Shown here one piece after another: positions 7,924 to 17,900 of a stretch of 19,051 bases of DNA. The stretch comes from JBCCTX01 sp964652565 (GTDB lineage: Bacteria; Bacteroidota; Bacteroidia; J057). Each line of letters opens with the position of its first letter. Within the stretch, counting starts at the first letter, position 1. The notes beneath the pieces are model-generated. The model saw nothing but the letters and a program-made list of their open reading frames with translations. It ran no database searches and was not told the DNA's origin. Where the stretch lies: assembly GCA_964652565.1 (NCBI GenBank), contig CAZZEC010000119.1:1-19051 (forward strand), given 5' to 3'. Position numbers and translations under genes: made by a program.

Positions 7924-8400
7924 CTACTGGCTCATTGCTGAATCTTTTTCTTGTAAGGTATTAATTGCAGTAGAAATGGCTTCTTTGATCCGCTGATAAG
8001 TACCACAGCGGCAAATATTGGTGATTTTTTGACCGATTTCTTCTTCTGTAGGATTGGGATTTTCTGCCAATAGTGATTCTACAGCCATGATCATACCTGA
8101 TTGACAATAGCCACATTGAGGCACCTGATGCTTGATCCAGGCCTGCTGGATGGCTGACAGCGTACCTCCCTTTGCGATACCTTCAATCGTCGTAATTTCT
8201 TTTCCTTCCGCAGCAGATACCGGATAAATGCAGGATCTCTGTGCCTTGCCATCTATATGTACGGTACATGCACCACAGGCTGATATACCACAGCCGAACT
8301 TAGTTCCCGTCATGTTGAGCTCATCACGAAGTACCCAAAGCAAGGGCATAGTGGGTTCCACATTGACCTGGACGGATTTGCCGTTTATGTTGAGTTCCAT
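7924..8400 (-). CDS. iorA-like: [2Fe-2S] small subunit of molybdenum hydroxylase, IorA-like
   Basis: The 158-residue product has the two-cluster layout of this family. The plant-type ferredoxin domain carries C37, C42 and C45 in FGCGISACGACTVHIDG, plus C57. The α-helical second-cluster domain carries C96 and C99 in QCGYCQSGM and C130 and C132 in NICRCGTYQRI. All eight cluster ligands are present, so the protein should be functional in transferring electrons from the Mo site. Length is normal for the family. It has no signal peptide. If the large subunit goes through the Tat pathway, this subunit would have to be carried along with it (inference). It is the first gene of the apparent operon, with the large subunit following after 70 bp and the 161-residue exported protein last. 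Confidence 0.95.
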   Translation of the reverse strand: MELNINGKSVQVNVEPTMPLLWVLRDELNMTGTKFGCGISACGACTVHIDGKAQRSCIYPVSAAEGKEITTIEGIAKGGTLSAIQQAWIKHQVPQCGYCQSGMIMAVESLLAENPNPTEEEIGQKITNICRCGTYQRIKEAISTAINTLQEKDSAMSQ

Positions 8401-8539
8401 GGTTTTTAGATAATCATAATTATGTATAAGTTAAGGAATTTTTTTGGAAAATGGAGCGTGCTTTATTATAGATGAAAAATTTCCTGACTTTGTTAAAATA
8501 GAATAACTGAAGTTTTGTACAGTCATAATAAATGTAATC

Positions 8540-8571
8540 AAAAAGAGCCATCCCAATATACGGGATGACTC
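8540..8571 (-). terminator. Strong intrinsic terminator of the downstream SusCD unit
   Basis: Read on the minus strand: GAGTCATCCC, a 7-base loop, GGGATGGCTC, then TTTTT. The stem has 10 pairs, one of them a G-U wobble that forms only in minus-strand RNA (A-C mismatch on the other strand). It starts 27 bp after the SusD stop and separates the SusCD unit from the iorA-like operon. Confidence 0.9.
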
Positions 8572-8597
8572 ATATTTATTATGTAAGTGTAATAAGA

Positions 8598-10349
8598 TCA
8601 GTACCCTGAATTCTGAACCAAGAATCCTTCTGCATTAGAAGCACCATCAATGGCATTTTGAGGAATTGGGAACAATCTCTTGTTTACATCTGTACTTGTT
8701 TTTTCCGTCCAGGAATCTTCGTATTTACCAAAACGTATTTGGTCACTTCTTCTAAATCCCTCCCAATACAATTCAAATCCACGTTCGCGGAACATGATAT
8801 CCAAATTGATTGACTCCAAAGGTTCTGGAGTTTGCTCTGGACGTGCCGTTCTGGATGTTCTCACTGTATTCACATCTGCCAATGCACCAGCCTCATCTCC
8901 CAATCGCAGCTTAGCCTCAGCTCTCATCAAATAGATTTCTGCTAGACGCATCAATACTAAATCCACACTACTGAAATTGTTTCCATTAGGAGAAGTACGA
9001 CTAAACTGATATTTCGAACATCTATATCCTTTGTTGTGTAGTCTACCTTCATTTGAGAAGTCTACATTTTCAGTATGACTTACATATCCAACGTCTCTAT
9101 CAGGGCCATTTCCTTTTCTCTGTATAACGGGATATATTCTCACCGAGCCATCATCACATCTAAAGAATTCTCCATCCGATCCTTTTCTAGGTCCCCATAG
9201 AACGCCCCTTAGTATACCTCGGTCTATTTCGAATTCTGTGTCAGGAACACAGTAAAAATGGTCTTCATCATTTTCTGGTGACAATCCAGTAAGATCCTGT
9301 AGTTCTTCAGGAATGAAGGTGTTTTGCTGATAAAATCTGGCATCAGCTTCAGCCGGGTCAACCCCAGCATAAGCGTCCACCCATGTCTGATAAAAATCCG
9401 AAGTTATGGCAGGACCATCTGTACCATCAGCACTAGGAAACTCAGGTCTTGGGAATAAAGAACCCGCGATAGACCAATATGCCCAACGGCTATGTTCTCT
9501 TCTTAACACACCTCGTTGATCCAATGCAAAGATAAGTTCAGGATTGGTATTATTATCGTCGTTGAAAAGATCAAAGAATTCTGGCGACAAACTATACTGA
9601 CCAGAGTTGATGATATTGTCAGTATATTCAATCACGCTATTCATATCTTCGCTACGAAAATCTGGAGTTCCATAAGGATCGCGATACACAGCGGCATTAA
9701 GATGTAATCTTGCCAATAATCCCCAAACAGCCCCTTGAGTAAGTCTACCTGGGCCCAAGTTCGTATTGATCTGGTTTACTACAGACAACAGTTGGTTTTC
9801 CAGATAGTCAATAGCTTCCTGACCCCTTAAAATATTAGAGAGATCACTCGAATTTTCTTTATCAAAGACAAGTCCCCAGCTATCTAACACCAACATGTTG
9901 AGATATGCCCTTAAAGCAATCATCTCGTTGAGAGCACCAGTAGCTTCAATATTACCTTCTTCAGATAAAGGGCGAAGTACTTCTATGGCCGAAATCGTCC
10001 TGGAGATATTTTTAGTAACCTCATTCCATGAGTCTCCCACCAAATCGTTTCCTGAAGTCATGAGGTGTTGATGAGTAGCGATAAACTTTCCCCCATCAAA
10101 CCAGTCTGTCCCACCACGAAACGGTAGAATAGCTTCATCTGAAGCAATAAGTTGAAGTCCGTAATAGTTGGTATGTCTCCATGTCCAGGAAACCTGACCA
10201 TACGCGGGCGCAATAGCACCACTGATAGCCTCAGCCTGACCAGCACCTGTCAGGGACTCATCAAATATTTCCTCTTCTAAGTCGGTGCATCCCCAGTTGC
10301 CAATTGTGAGGATACTTATCAGTCCTAATACTAATATATTTTTTTTCAT
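8598..10349 (-). CDS. susD-like: SusD/RagB-family outer-membrane nutrient-binding lipoprotein
   Basis: The 583-residue product is a full-length SusD homologue, the surface lipoprotein lid that captures substrate for its SusC transporter. The N-terminus MKKNILVLGLISILTIGNWG leads to Cys21. The residues before it (N-W-G) fit the standard lipobox poorly, but the acidic tail after it (C-TDLEEE) matches the surface-export type signals of Bacteroidota lipoproteins. TPR-like helical regions are visible, for example EMIALRAYLNMLVLDSWG (~143-160). The C-terminal SusD hallmark is VDLVLMRLAEIYLMRAEAKL, followed by DVNTVRTSR, FRERGFELYWEGFRRSDQIRFG, LFPIPQNAID and a final QNSGY. Its ATG is 51 bp after the SusC stop. 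The ligand is unknown. No carbohydrate-active enzyme gene is linked in the window. Confidence 0.96.
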   Translation of the reverse strand: MKKNILVLGLISILTIGNWGCTDLEEEIFDESLTGAGQAEAISGAIAPAYGQVSWTWRHTNYYGLQLIASDEAILPFRGGTDWFDGGKFIATHQHLMTSGNDLVGDSWNEVTKNISRTISAIEVLRPLSEEGNIEATGALNEMIALRAYLNMLVLDSWGLVFDKENSSDLSNILRGQEAIDYLENQLLSVVNQINTNLGPGRLTQGAVWGLLARLHLNAAVYRDPYGTPDFRSEDMNSVIEYTDNIINSGQYSLSPEFFDLFNDDNNTNPELIFALDQRGVLRREHSRWAYWSIAGSLFPRPEFPSADGTDGPAITSDFYQTWVDAYAGVDPAEADARFYQQNTFIPEELQDLTGLSPENDEDHFYCVPDTEFEIDRGILRGVLWGPRKGSDGEFFRCDDGSVRIYPVIQRKGNGPDRDVGYVSHTENVDFSNEGRLHNKGYRCSKYQFSRTSPNGNNFSSVDLVLMRLAEIYLMRAEAKLRLGDEAGALADVNTVRTSRTARPEQTPEPLESINLDIMFRERGFELYWEGFRRSDQIRFGKYEDSWTEKTSTDVNKRLFPIPQNAIDGASNAEGFLVQNSGY

Positions 10350-10400
10350 TTAGTTAAAATTTTAAGAAACTAAAAAAAGAAGTTTTTTAATTTGCTTTTT

Positions 10401-13388
10401 CTAGAATGAAGCATTTAAGCCCAATAAAAATGTTCTTGCTGTAGGATATGTAAAACGGTCTATACCAAAGGTTTGGATTCCTGCTGATGTTAGACCTGTA
10501 TTCACTTCCGGATCAAATCCACTGTAATCTGTGATGACGAATAAGTTTTGTCCTGTAAAGGAAAGGCGAATACTCTGTATTAAGTTACCAAGTCCTATTT
10601 GATTAAAATCATAGGTATAGCCTAGCGTAGCATTATTTAATCTCAAAAAGCTGCCTTCCTCCAAATAGCGAGTAGATACCTCATTAGAATTCGTATTAGC
10701 CTCGTTATCAAACTCAACAGCAAAATCTGTTGTATTAAAAGAAGAAGCTAGGTTTCCTCTGTTGAATAGAGACATTGTTGTATGGTTATAGATTTGGTTT
10801 CCTGAAACGCCATTAAAATTCAGTCCCAAATCAAACCCTTTGTAATCGAAATTTGCATAAAAACCATATATAACATCAGGCAGTGCACTTCCTACTACTG
10901 TACGGTCATTTTCCAAAACCTGCTCATCGCCATTTACGTCTCTAAATGCATTCAATCCATCAGGTCCTATCCCCACGAATTCTTTCATGTAGAAAGCTCC
11001 GATAGGTTCTCCATTAATATATCCATTGATCGTGGCTCCTGTTTGTCCTGCACCTGTAGCTCTACCTGTAGTTAATACTGCAAAAGGAGAATTCTCGACT
11101 TGATTTTCTATATAGGTAATATTACCTCCAATATTATATCTGAATTCTTTTTGGGGATTACTCCTATATTCCAATGCGAATTCAACTCCTGTATTCTGGA
11201 TTTCCATATCTGGGACATTGGTCCAGAAAGTAGCTGTAGGTTGTATAGGATCGGTTGGGACTACCTCTAAAAGGATATTTTCTGATACTTTATTGAAAAA
11301 GTCTAAGGTACCCGTTATGCGATTATCAAATAATCCGAAATCAATACCTACATCAAACTGTGTGGAAACTTCCCATTGGATATCAGGGTTAGCTAGACGT
11401 GTGAAAATGGTTCCAAAAGGGTAATCGTCTAATGTAGTGGCATTTGGATCGAGGGGATATGTATCATTTTCAGATTTACTTTCAGTGAAGCTCAATTGTG
11501 TAATTTTAGATGGGATTTCCTGGTTACCCGTCTGTCCCCAACTTGCACGAAGTTTCAAATTAGAGAAAGCAGAATTATTCATGAAAGACTCTCTACTAAT
11601 ATTCCAACCTAAAGCAAAAGATGGGAAATACCCGTATCGGTTGTTCTCTCCAAATTTAGAAGATCCGTCTGCCCTTATAGTTGCTGTTAATAAGTACTTG
11701 CCATCGAATTGATAGTTTAATCTTCCAAAGAAAGATTGCAATTCGTTTTCAGTGGCAAAGGAACTAAGTGTTGTGGGCTGTTCTTGTGTACTAGTCTGAT
11801 CCTGGAAGACAGGGTCCACATCATTATCTGCAAAGCCTGATAGACTGAAAGACTGTTGTTGAACAAATGTTTTTTGGTAAGAGTGTCCTGCCAGGAAAAT
11901 GACATTATGTAGATCAATGTCAAAATTGTATGTCAAGGTATTTTCAACCAACTGGTTTTCATTTCTGGTTGTAATTGAGTTTAGCGCTCCAAACTCAAGG
12001 CCTTCCAACAGTGAATACGGCTCACGTTGAATATCTCTATTGGTTGTAGAATAATCAATACCTAAATTTAGTTTGTAGGTTAATCCATCGATAATCTCGA
12101 AAGAAGGAGAAATATTGGCTAGGATTCTGTTATTGTCTGCTTCATCTGAGTAAATATCGTTACGAACGACGGGATTTAACATATCATCCAACAACGTAGG
12201 TTCTCCATCTGTTAAAACAGGTATAGTTGGATTGAGTTGTAACATATCCACTACTATAGCCCCATTATCAGGCCTGGTATTTTCTACCCTTGCACCAGTT
12301 AAATTGTAATCAATATTCAAGCGACCATCGAACGCTTTCTGTGTCAAATTGACTCTACCAGAATAACGTCTGAGTGTGCTGTTCACCAATATTCCTTCCT
12401 GATCTTCTACACCTGCAGAGACGAAGTAAGAGAATTTATCGCTTGCAGCACTGCTCATAGATAAGTTCACGTTGTTTGAGTTTGCTGTCTGAGTCAATTC
12501 GTCTTGCCAATCCGTATTTCCACCCGCATCAAACAAGTTTCCATCAATAGCTACTACTTGCCTACGGAACTCATCAGCAGAAAATACATCAATTTTATTG
12601 GATATTGTCGACCATGCAGTTGATGCTGACAAGTTCATTTCAGTTTTGCCTTCCTTTCCTCTTTTGGTTGTAATTACAATGACACCATTTGCTGCTCTGG
12701 CTCCATAGATAGCAGCTGCAGAAGCATCCTTCAGAACATCAATACTCTCAATGTCTTGAGGGTTGATGAAGTTTAAGGGATTACTGGCTACTCCTGTAGT
12801 TGAATTATCAAGTACAAATCCATCGACTACATATAATGGGGTAGTCCCTGAACGTAAACTACCAATACCGCGAATAATAACATCTTGTGCTGCACCTGGC
12901 TCACCACTCACATTTGACACGTTTACTCCAGCCACTTTTCCCTGTAAGAGTTGCCCTGGATTGACCACAATCCCTTTATTAAAATCCTCTGTATTTACTG
13001 AGCCAATAGCTCCTGTAACATCAGAACGTTTTTGAACTCCATAAGCGACTACAACGACTTCTCCAAGAGAAGTGATATCAGATTCTAATTGTATCTCAAT
13101 GTTGGTTTGGTCGCCTACTAACATCTCTTGAGTAAGATAACCAATGTAGGAGATCACTAATATATCTTCTTCATTGGCAGAGACTGTGAAATTTCCCTCA
13201 GTATCAGTAAGAGCGCCTCTTGCAGTACCCTTGATAGTCACATTGGCACCAATTAACGGCTGGCTGTTTTCGTCAATAACAGTTCCATTAATCTCCTTTA
13301 CATTACTCCCTTGAGCGAAGATCACATTATGGCAAAAAATTGCCATTATAAAACCTACCCAAAAGGTTTTTGATAACATACATTTCAT
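10401..13388 (-). CDS. susC-like: SusC/RagA-family TonB-linked outer-membrane transporter (995 aa)
   Basis: This protein is the TonB-dependent channel of the downstream SusCD pair, moving a substrate across the outer membrane. A signal peptide (MLSKTFWVGFIMAIFCHNVIFAQ) precedes a CarboxypepD_reg domain (~32-105), with GTVIDENSQPLIGANVTIKG and ISYIGY. The plug (~110-245) contains LGEVVVVAYGVQKRSDVTGA, VIIRGIGSL, PLYVVDG and DIESIDVLKDASAAAIYGAR, with VIVITTKRG closing it. The remainder is a 22-strand-type barrel with SusC features such as LRASWGQTGNQEIP and GRLNYQFDGKYLLTATIRADGSSKFG. It ends ARTFLLGLNASF with the terminal Phe typical of outer-membrane proteins. No STN domain is present, so no direct signalling to an anti-sigma factor is expected. 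Length is normal for the family. Confidence 0.96.
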   Translation of the reverse strand: MKCMLSKTFWVGFIMAIFCHNVIFAQGSNVKEINGTVIDENSQPLIGANVTIKGTARGALTDTEGNFTVSANEEDILVISYIGYLTQEMLVGDQTNIEIQLESDITSLGEVVVVAYGVQKRSDVTGAIGSVNTEDFNKGIVVNPGQLLQGKVAGVNVSNVSGEPGAAQDVIIRGIGSLRSGTTPLYVVDGFVLDNSTTGVASNPLNFINPQDIESIDVLKDASAAAIYGARAANGVIVITTKRGKEGKTEMNLSASTAWSTISNKIDVFSADEFRRQVVAIDGNLFDAGGNTDWQDELTQTANSNNVNLSMSSAASDKFSYFVSAGVEDQEGILVNSTLRRYSGRVNLTQKAFDGRLNIDYNLTGARVENTRPDNGAIVVDMLQLNPTIPVLTDGEPTLLDDMLNPVVRNDIYSDEADNNRILANISPSFEIIDGLTYKLNLGIDYSTTNRDIQREPYSLLEGLEFGALNSITTRNENQLVENTLTYNFDIDLHNVIFLAGHSYQKTFVQQQSFSLSGFADNDVDPVFQDQTSTQEQPTTLSSFATENELQSFFGRLNYQFDGKYLLTATIRADGSSKFGENNRYGYFPSFALGWNISRESFMNNSAFSNLKLRASWGQTGNQEIPSKITQLSFTESKSENDTYPLDPNATTLDDYPFGTIFTRLANPDIQWEVSTQFDVGIDFGLFDNRITGTLDFFNKVSENILLEVVPTDPIQPTATFWTNVPDMEIQNTGVEFALEYRSNPQKEFRYNIGGNITYIENQVENSPFAVLTTGRATGAGQTGATINGYINGEPIGAFYMKEFVGIGPDGLNAFRDVNGDEQVLENDRTVVGSALPDVIYGFYANFDYKGFDLGLNFNGVSGNQIYNHTTMSLFNRGNLASSFNTTDFAVEFDNEANTNSNEVSTRYLEEGSFLRLNNATLGYTYDFNQIGLGNLIQSIRLSFTGQNLFVITDYSGFDPEVNTGLTSAGIQTFGIDRFTYPTARTFLLGLNASF

Positions 13389-13422
13389 AAATAGTAGTTG
13401 TTAGTTATAAAATTAATAGTAT

Positions 13423-13434
13423 GGCATTTATGCC
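13423..13434. promoter_or_regulatory. Dyad GGCAT-TT-ATGCC in the leader of the downstream susC
   Basis: A perfect 5-bp inverted repeat with a 2-base centre lies 35 bp before the SusC ATG, with outer GTA/TAC bases nearly extending it. It could be an operator or a chance palindrome. The 2-base centre argues against an RNA hairpin of the full arms. Confidence 0.3.
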
Positions 13435-13688
13435 TACCTGTTAAATGAATATCAAGCGTATGATTTATTGGAATATTAACATATAAAACTTGATACTATT
13501 ATCCTGCAATGATACTCGGTTGAGTTTGGATTGAGGCAAGAGAAGGGATTAACTTTTTTTTAAGAAATATTAAACTAGTAGATGGCTATCATTAAAAATT
13601 TCCAAAAAGTTTTAAATAAAATTAACGTATTATTAATATACTCGATGATGATTCAACTGAAAAACGTAACCAATGAAACTATATTCAT

Positions 13689-13720
13689 AAAAAAAGGGAC
13701 TGCGTATTATTGCAGCCCCT
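13689..13720 (-). terminator. Strong intrinsic terminator of the upstream SusCD unit
   Basis: On the minus strand: AGGGGCTGC, an 8-base loop, GCAGTCCCT, then six T. The 9-bp stem has one G-U wobble. It begins 28 bp past the SusD stop and ends transcription before the next SusCD unit. Confidence 0.92.
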
Positions 13721-13748
13721 ATCAGAAAATTAATATTTACAAGAGTAA

Positions 13749-14909
13749 TTACCAGCCAGGATTTTGAGTCATATTAGAGTTTAGGGTGATCTCGTCGAGT
13801 GGAATCGGCAAGAGATAATCTCTTTGCGTATCAAACTGAAAACCATTAGGTATCTGGCTTTGAAGAGGATCTATATATCCTTCTTCGTCTAGAAGTACGT
13901 CTGTACCAACTACCAGATCAGGAAAATCTTCTTCAATAAAGTAAGCGCCTTTATATCTTTGGCCAACTACCAGTTCATCTGCAGCCTGCCAGCGCATAAG
14001 GTCATCAAATCTGTATCCTTCCAATGCAAATTCCACTTGACGTTCTCTGCGAACTTCATTGATGATAGGAGATAACTCAGGGAAATCCCAATTTGGATCG
14101 GGAGTAATATCATCAATCATTAACTCAGGCATTCCTACTCTTTGTCTCAATATGTTAATAGATTTATCTACATCTGCCTGGGTTAGTGTTCCCAATTCTG
14201 CTTTTGCTTCTGCGAAATTCAGCAAGGCTTCTGCAAAACGGAAAACGGGAGAACTAGTAGTACCTACTCCTCCTGAGTAGTATTGGATAGGATCGGGATT
14301 GGCACCTTTATAGATCATATATCCTGTAGGACATCCAGCTGACCCACTGGCTCCAACTGGAGCAGTTTCAAAAGTCCTTGCTACCACTCCTCCTGAAACC
14401 TCCATAGGATCACCCGGNNNNNNNNNNNNNNNNNNNNNNNNNNNNNNNNNNNNNNNNNNNNNNNNNNNNNNNNNNNNNNNNNNNNNNNNNNNNNNNNNNN
14501 NNNNNNNNNNNNNNNNNGCTTCTCCTACATAAGGTTGTATTTCTGCTTCTGGTGCATTGACTTTATTGTAGTTAGCAAAGAAGATGTTCAATGCACGTAT
14601 GTCAGAATAATCCCAGTTACCATTACCTGTAGTGATGGTATTATTTCCTGCCAGACGCGTATTTACATTAAAATAGATCAGATTGTCGCTGTTATCGTCG
14701 TCCCAATATATCCCACCACTCCATTCTCCTGGATTCCATGAAGGGAGAGACGTATAAAATTGAGTAACGTATAGGTTAAGGTCATTGGAGGTCGACCAAA
14801 AGCTATCGGTTGTAATGTTATCCAGATCTGGACGATCGAGAAAGTCTTCTTCGCATCCAAACGACAGGATAATGAATAATGATAATAATATATGTTTTAT
14901 ATTTTTCAT
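13749..14909 (-). CDS. susD-like: SusD/RagB-family lipoprotein, interrupted by an assembly gap
   Basis: The start MKNIKHILLSLFIILSFGC has a good lipobox (SFG-C, Cys19) followed by acidic residues (EEDF), as expected for a surface-exposed Bacteroidota lipoprotein. The next ~110 residues show the SusD N-terminal pattern, including FLDRPDLDNITTDSFWSTSND and DYSDIRALNIFFANYNKV. A 100-N run then removes the middle. The C-terminal 222 residues carry VFRFAEALLNFAEAKAELG, INILRQRVGMP, EVRRERQVEFALEGYRFDDL, YLLPIPLDEITLN and a final TQNPGW. Only about 352 residues are visible against a usual 500-600, so the gap probably hides roughly 150-250 residues. The frames on both sides agree across 100 N, but that is chance if the N-run is a placeholder. 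The ATG is 20 bp after the SusC stop. Confidence 0.93.
   Translation of the reverse strand: MKNIKHILLSLFIILSFGCEEDFLDRPDLDNITTDSFWSTSNDLNLYVTQFYTSLPSWNPGEWSGGIYWDDDNSDNLIYFNVNTRLAGNNTITTGNGNWDYSDIRALNIFFANYNKVNAPEAEIQPYVGEXXXXXXXXXXXXXXXXXXXXXXXXXXXXXXXXXXPGDPMEVSGGVVARTFETAPVGASGSAGCPTGYMIYKGANPDPIQYYSGGVGTTSSPVFRFAEALLNFAEAKAELGTLTQADVDKSINILRQRVGMPELMIDDITPDPNWDFPELSPIINEVRRERQVEFALEGYRFDDLMRWQAADELVVGQRYKGAYFIEEDFPDLVVGTDVLLDEEGYIDPLQSQIPNGFQFDTQRDYLLPIPLDEITLNSNMTQNPGW
14418..14517. other. Assembly gap of exactly 100 N inside the susD-like gene
   Basis: A run of exactly 100 unknown bases is the conventional placeholder for a scaffold gap of unknown size. It falls inside the SusD-like gene, between the N-terminal helices and the C-terminal SusD domain. 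The true length is probably several hundred bases (inferred from family length). Confidence 0.95.
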
Positions 14910-14929
14910 GAGGTTTAATATTGTGAGGG

Positions 14930-17900
14930 TTAAAGTCCAACATTGATTCCGCCAGACAATACTTTTTGTAGCGGATAGGTTTTTCCTGCACCCCAGCCAC
15001 CACTGAGTGCTTCTGGGTCAAAGTTTTCTGATAGGTCGGTGATGGTTGCAAGGTTTTCTCCACTGAAAAAGATCTGTATTCCTGAAAGACCGATACGGCT
15101 TGTTATGCCTGCAGGGATCGTATAAGTCAATTGGATATTTTTCAGTCTCATATAAGAAGCATCCTGTAAATATCTTGTCTGACTTCTTGTATTTTTTACG
15201 TGTTCTCCATTTATATAAGGTTTAGGGAAGTATGCACCAGGGTTTTCCTCAGTCCAATAATCCAGATGTACATTGGTAATCGTATTTTGCCACTGATTTC
15301 CACGGAATCCCCAGAATAGATTAGTACTGGTACTGAACATAAAGTCTCTTTGGGCTACTCCTTGTAATAAAACATTGAGATCAAACCCTTTCCAGTTTAA
15401 TCCTAAATTAAAGCCATAGGCATATCGCGGAAGGTTATTACCAATAACCTTTAAATCCCCAGGATTATCTGCTGTATTTTCTCCTATATCTATCACCCCA
15501 TCACCATTCAAGTCTTGATACTGTATATCTCCAGCCGTCCACCTTGAAAACAGGAAAGATTGATCTGGGGCTTCTGCTGCCGCAGCATCTGAGGTGAAAA
15601 ATCCCACGGTTTCATATCCCCATATTTCTCCTAATTCTTGCCCTTCGCGGAACGTACTTAGGATATTAGTAGGATTGTTGTATTCAATTACCCTGGTAGT
15701 ATTGTCCGATATGTTTGCCCCTATTGTATATCCCACTTGTCCGATGTTACCTCTCCATCTCACGATGGCTTCCCAACCTCTGGTTTGTAGCTCTGCATTA
15801 TTTTCGCGAGGTGCTGCAGCTCCTAATATTTCTGGCAAAGCTTCGGCAGGACCAATCATATCTGTAGTGGTTCTATCGTACCAATCAAAAGTAACTTCTA
15901 GTGCATTATCAAATAATGCTGCATCCAGTCCTATGTTGAGAGAAGTAACAGTTTCCCATGTTAGGTCTGGGCTGATGAGGCCAGGAGCTCCAATGATTGC
16001 GGGTCTATTTCCATTAAGTAGCCATGTGCTATTGCTAGCAGGTAATAATTCTTGATATAATCCTGCTAGTTGAGGGTCATGATTTCCGAGTTGTCCCCAT
16101 GATGCACGAACTTTGAAGAGACCAATGGTATTGGCAAGCGGTGCCCAGTAACCTTCCCTGGCGAGATTATATCCAATAGAAGCAGATGGAAAGAATCCCC
16201 ATCGATTTCCTTCACGGAAAAAAGAACTCCCATCATAACGAGCATTTAATTCAATGAGGTATTTATCCATGAAACTGTAATTCAGTCGTCCAAATACTCC
16301 CTGAGTGGAAAACTGGCTCAGTGCGTCAAATGTGCGTTCTTCGCCTACTGAGGTACTAACTGTAGGTATATTTGAAGTAATAAGTTCAGAACGACTCCCT
16401 CCCAGGAAAGTAGATTTTTGAAGACGTTGTTCGTATCCTACCAATCCACCCAATGTATGGTTGCCGACTGTTACATCATACGATGAGGTTATGTAGAGCA
16501 GTTGATTGGTGCGTTCGTCAAATGAACGATAGATCTGATCGGGATTATATCCCACATTATTCGTTGTACCATCTGGTAGCTCGACAAGATTAGTCAATCG
16601 TACTCTTTCGTAATTTGAGTTGGTAAGGTTCCAGTTATAAGAAACTCTAGTAACCCAACCTTTGATGGGTTCGATATCTGTTCCTATTTGGAGTATGGTA
16701 TTATTGATAAATTCACGAGAGTCTCCTGAACGTTGGATACGAAGAATATCTGAATTAACGATATTTCCATTGGGTCCATACTTGGGAACTACGGGCCATA
16801 AGCGTGATATCTGATGATACATGATACTTTTGTCATAGCCGCCAAATCCCCCTGTGGGCATCACCTGATCTTCTCGGGCATATTTGGCAGATACATCAAA
16901 ACTCAACCAATCAGTTGCCTGATTTTTTACATTGGCAACGAAATTTAATCGGTCGTACTGATCATTGCCATATCTCAAGTTTCCTACCTGTTCGAAGTAG
17001 TTTCCAGAAAGATAAAAGGTAGTGTTACCTGATCCTCCATTTACACTGATACGGTGCTGTTGACGAGGCGCCCAATCTTTATACATTTCTTCAAACCAGT
17101 CGTAATTTGCATATCCATCTGTCCAATAGCGCCAGTTTGTACCTGTTTCATTGGGTTCTGTTTCTGAATTCTTTAATCCATTTTGAAAATCAATAACATC
17201 CTGGATTTCTTGTTCCGTAAACATAGGTTGGGCACCACTATTAATCACCGCCTGGTTATATGCATTCACAAAATCAAGGCTATTTGCTAGCGAGGGTAGT
17301 ACTGTAGGGCTTGCAAAGGCTATCGTAGAAGAGAAATCTACTTGTACCTTTTCTCCAGCGGTTCCTTTCTTGGTCGTGATTAAGATTACTCCATACGCTC
17401 CCCGTGAACCATATATTGCAGCAGATGCTGCATCTTTCAATACTGATATACTTTCTATATCATTGGGATTGATACTGTTAAGTTGGGCAGTGGTAATCGG
17501 GAGTCCGTCTAATAAGATATAAGGACTGCCTCCGTCGCCTGTGATGGTACCTATTCCTCTAATATTCAGGTTGTTGGTGGCACCTGGCTCACCTCCGTTG
17601 CCCGTGTAGGACAAGTTGAGGTTGGGCACTGCACCCTGTAGCATTTGTTGGATATTGGCGACAGGGCGCTGGCCAATCTCTTCGTCGATATTTATATCGT
17701 CTACGGCACCGGTGAGATTGGACTTCTTTTTTGTACCATATCCTACGACGACTACTTCTCCCAGAGAAGTTATTTCAGGCGTCAATGCTACGTTCACTGT
17801 AGTTATCTCTGAAATACTCACTTCTTTTGTGGCGTATCCAATGTATGAGAAAATAAGTATCTCAGCTTCATCGGGTACTTCTAAAGAGAATTTCCCTTCA

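Larger units (their letters stand above)
13389..13748. promoter_or_regulatory. Leader and spacer between the two SusCD units
   Basis: These 360 bp hold the terminator of the upstream SusCD unit (13689-13720), about 250 bp of AT-rich DNA where the downstream SusC promoter must lie, and a dyad close to the SusC start (13423-13434). No gene is convincing here. I see no clean TAnnTTTG element on the minus strand; TACGCTTG (plus-strand positions near 13453-13460) is a one-mismatch candidate only. Confidence 0.4.

Noticed and set aside
13689..13720. Possible regulatory RNA hairpin
   Set aside because: Stem, loop and T-run after a stop codon fit an ordinary intrinsic terminator.
13582..13767. 61-codon plus-strand open frame between the SusCD units
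   Set aside because: It runs through the strong terminator hairpin and into the antisense of the SusD 3' end.
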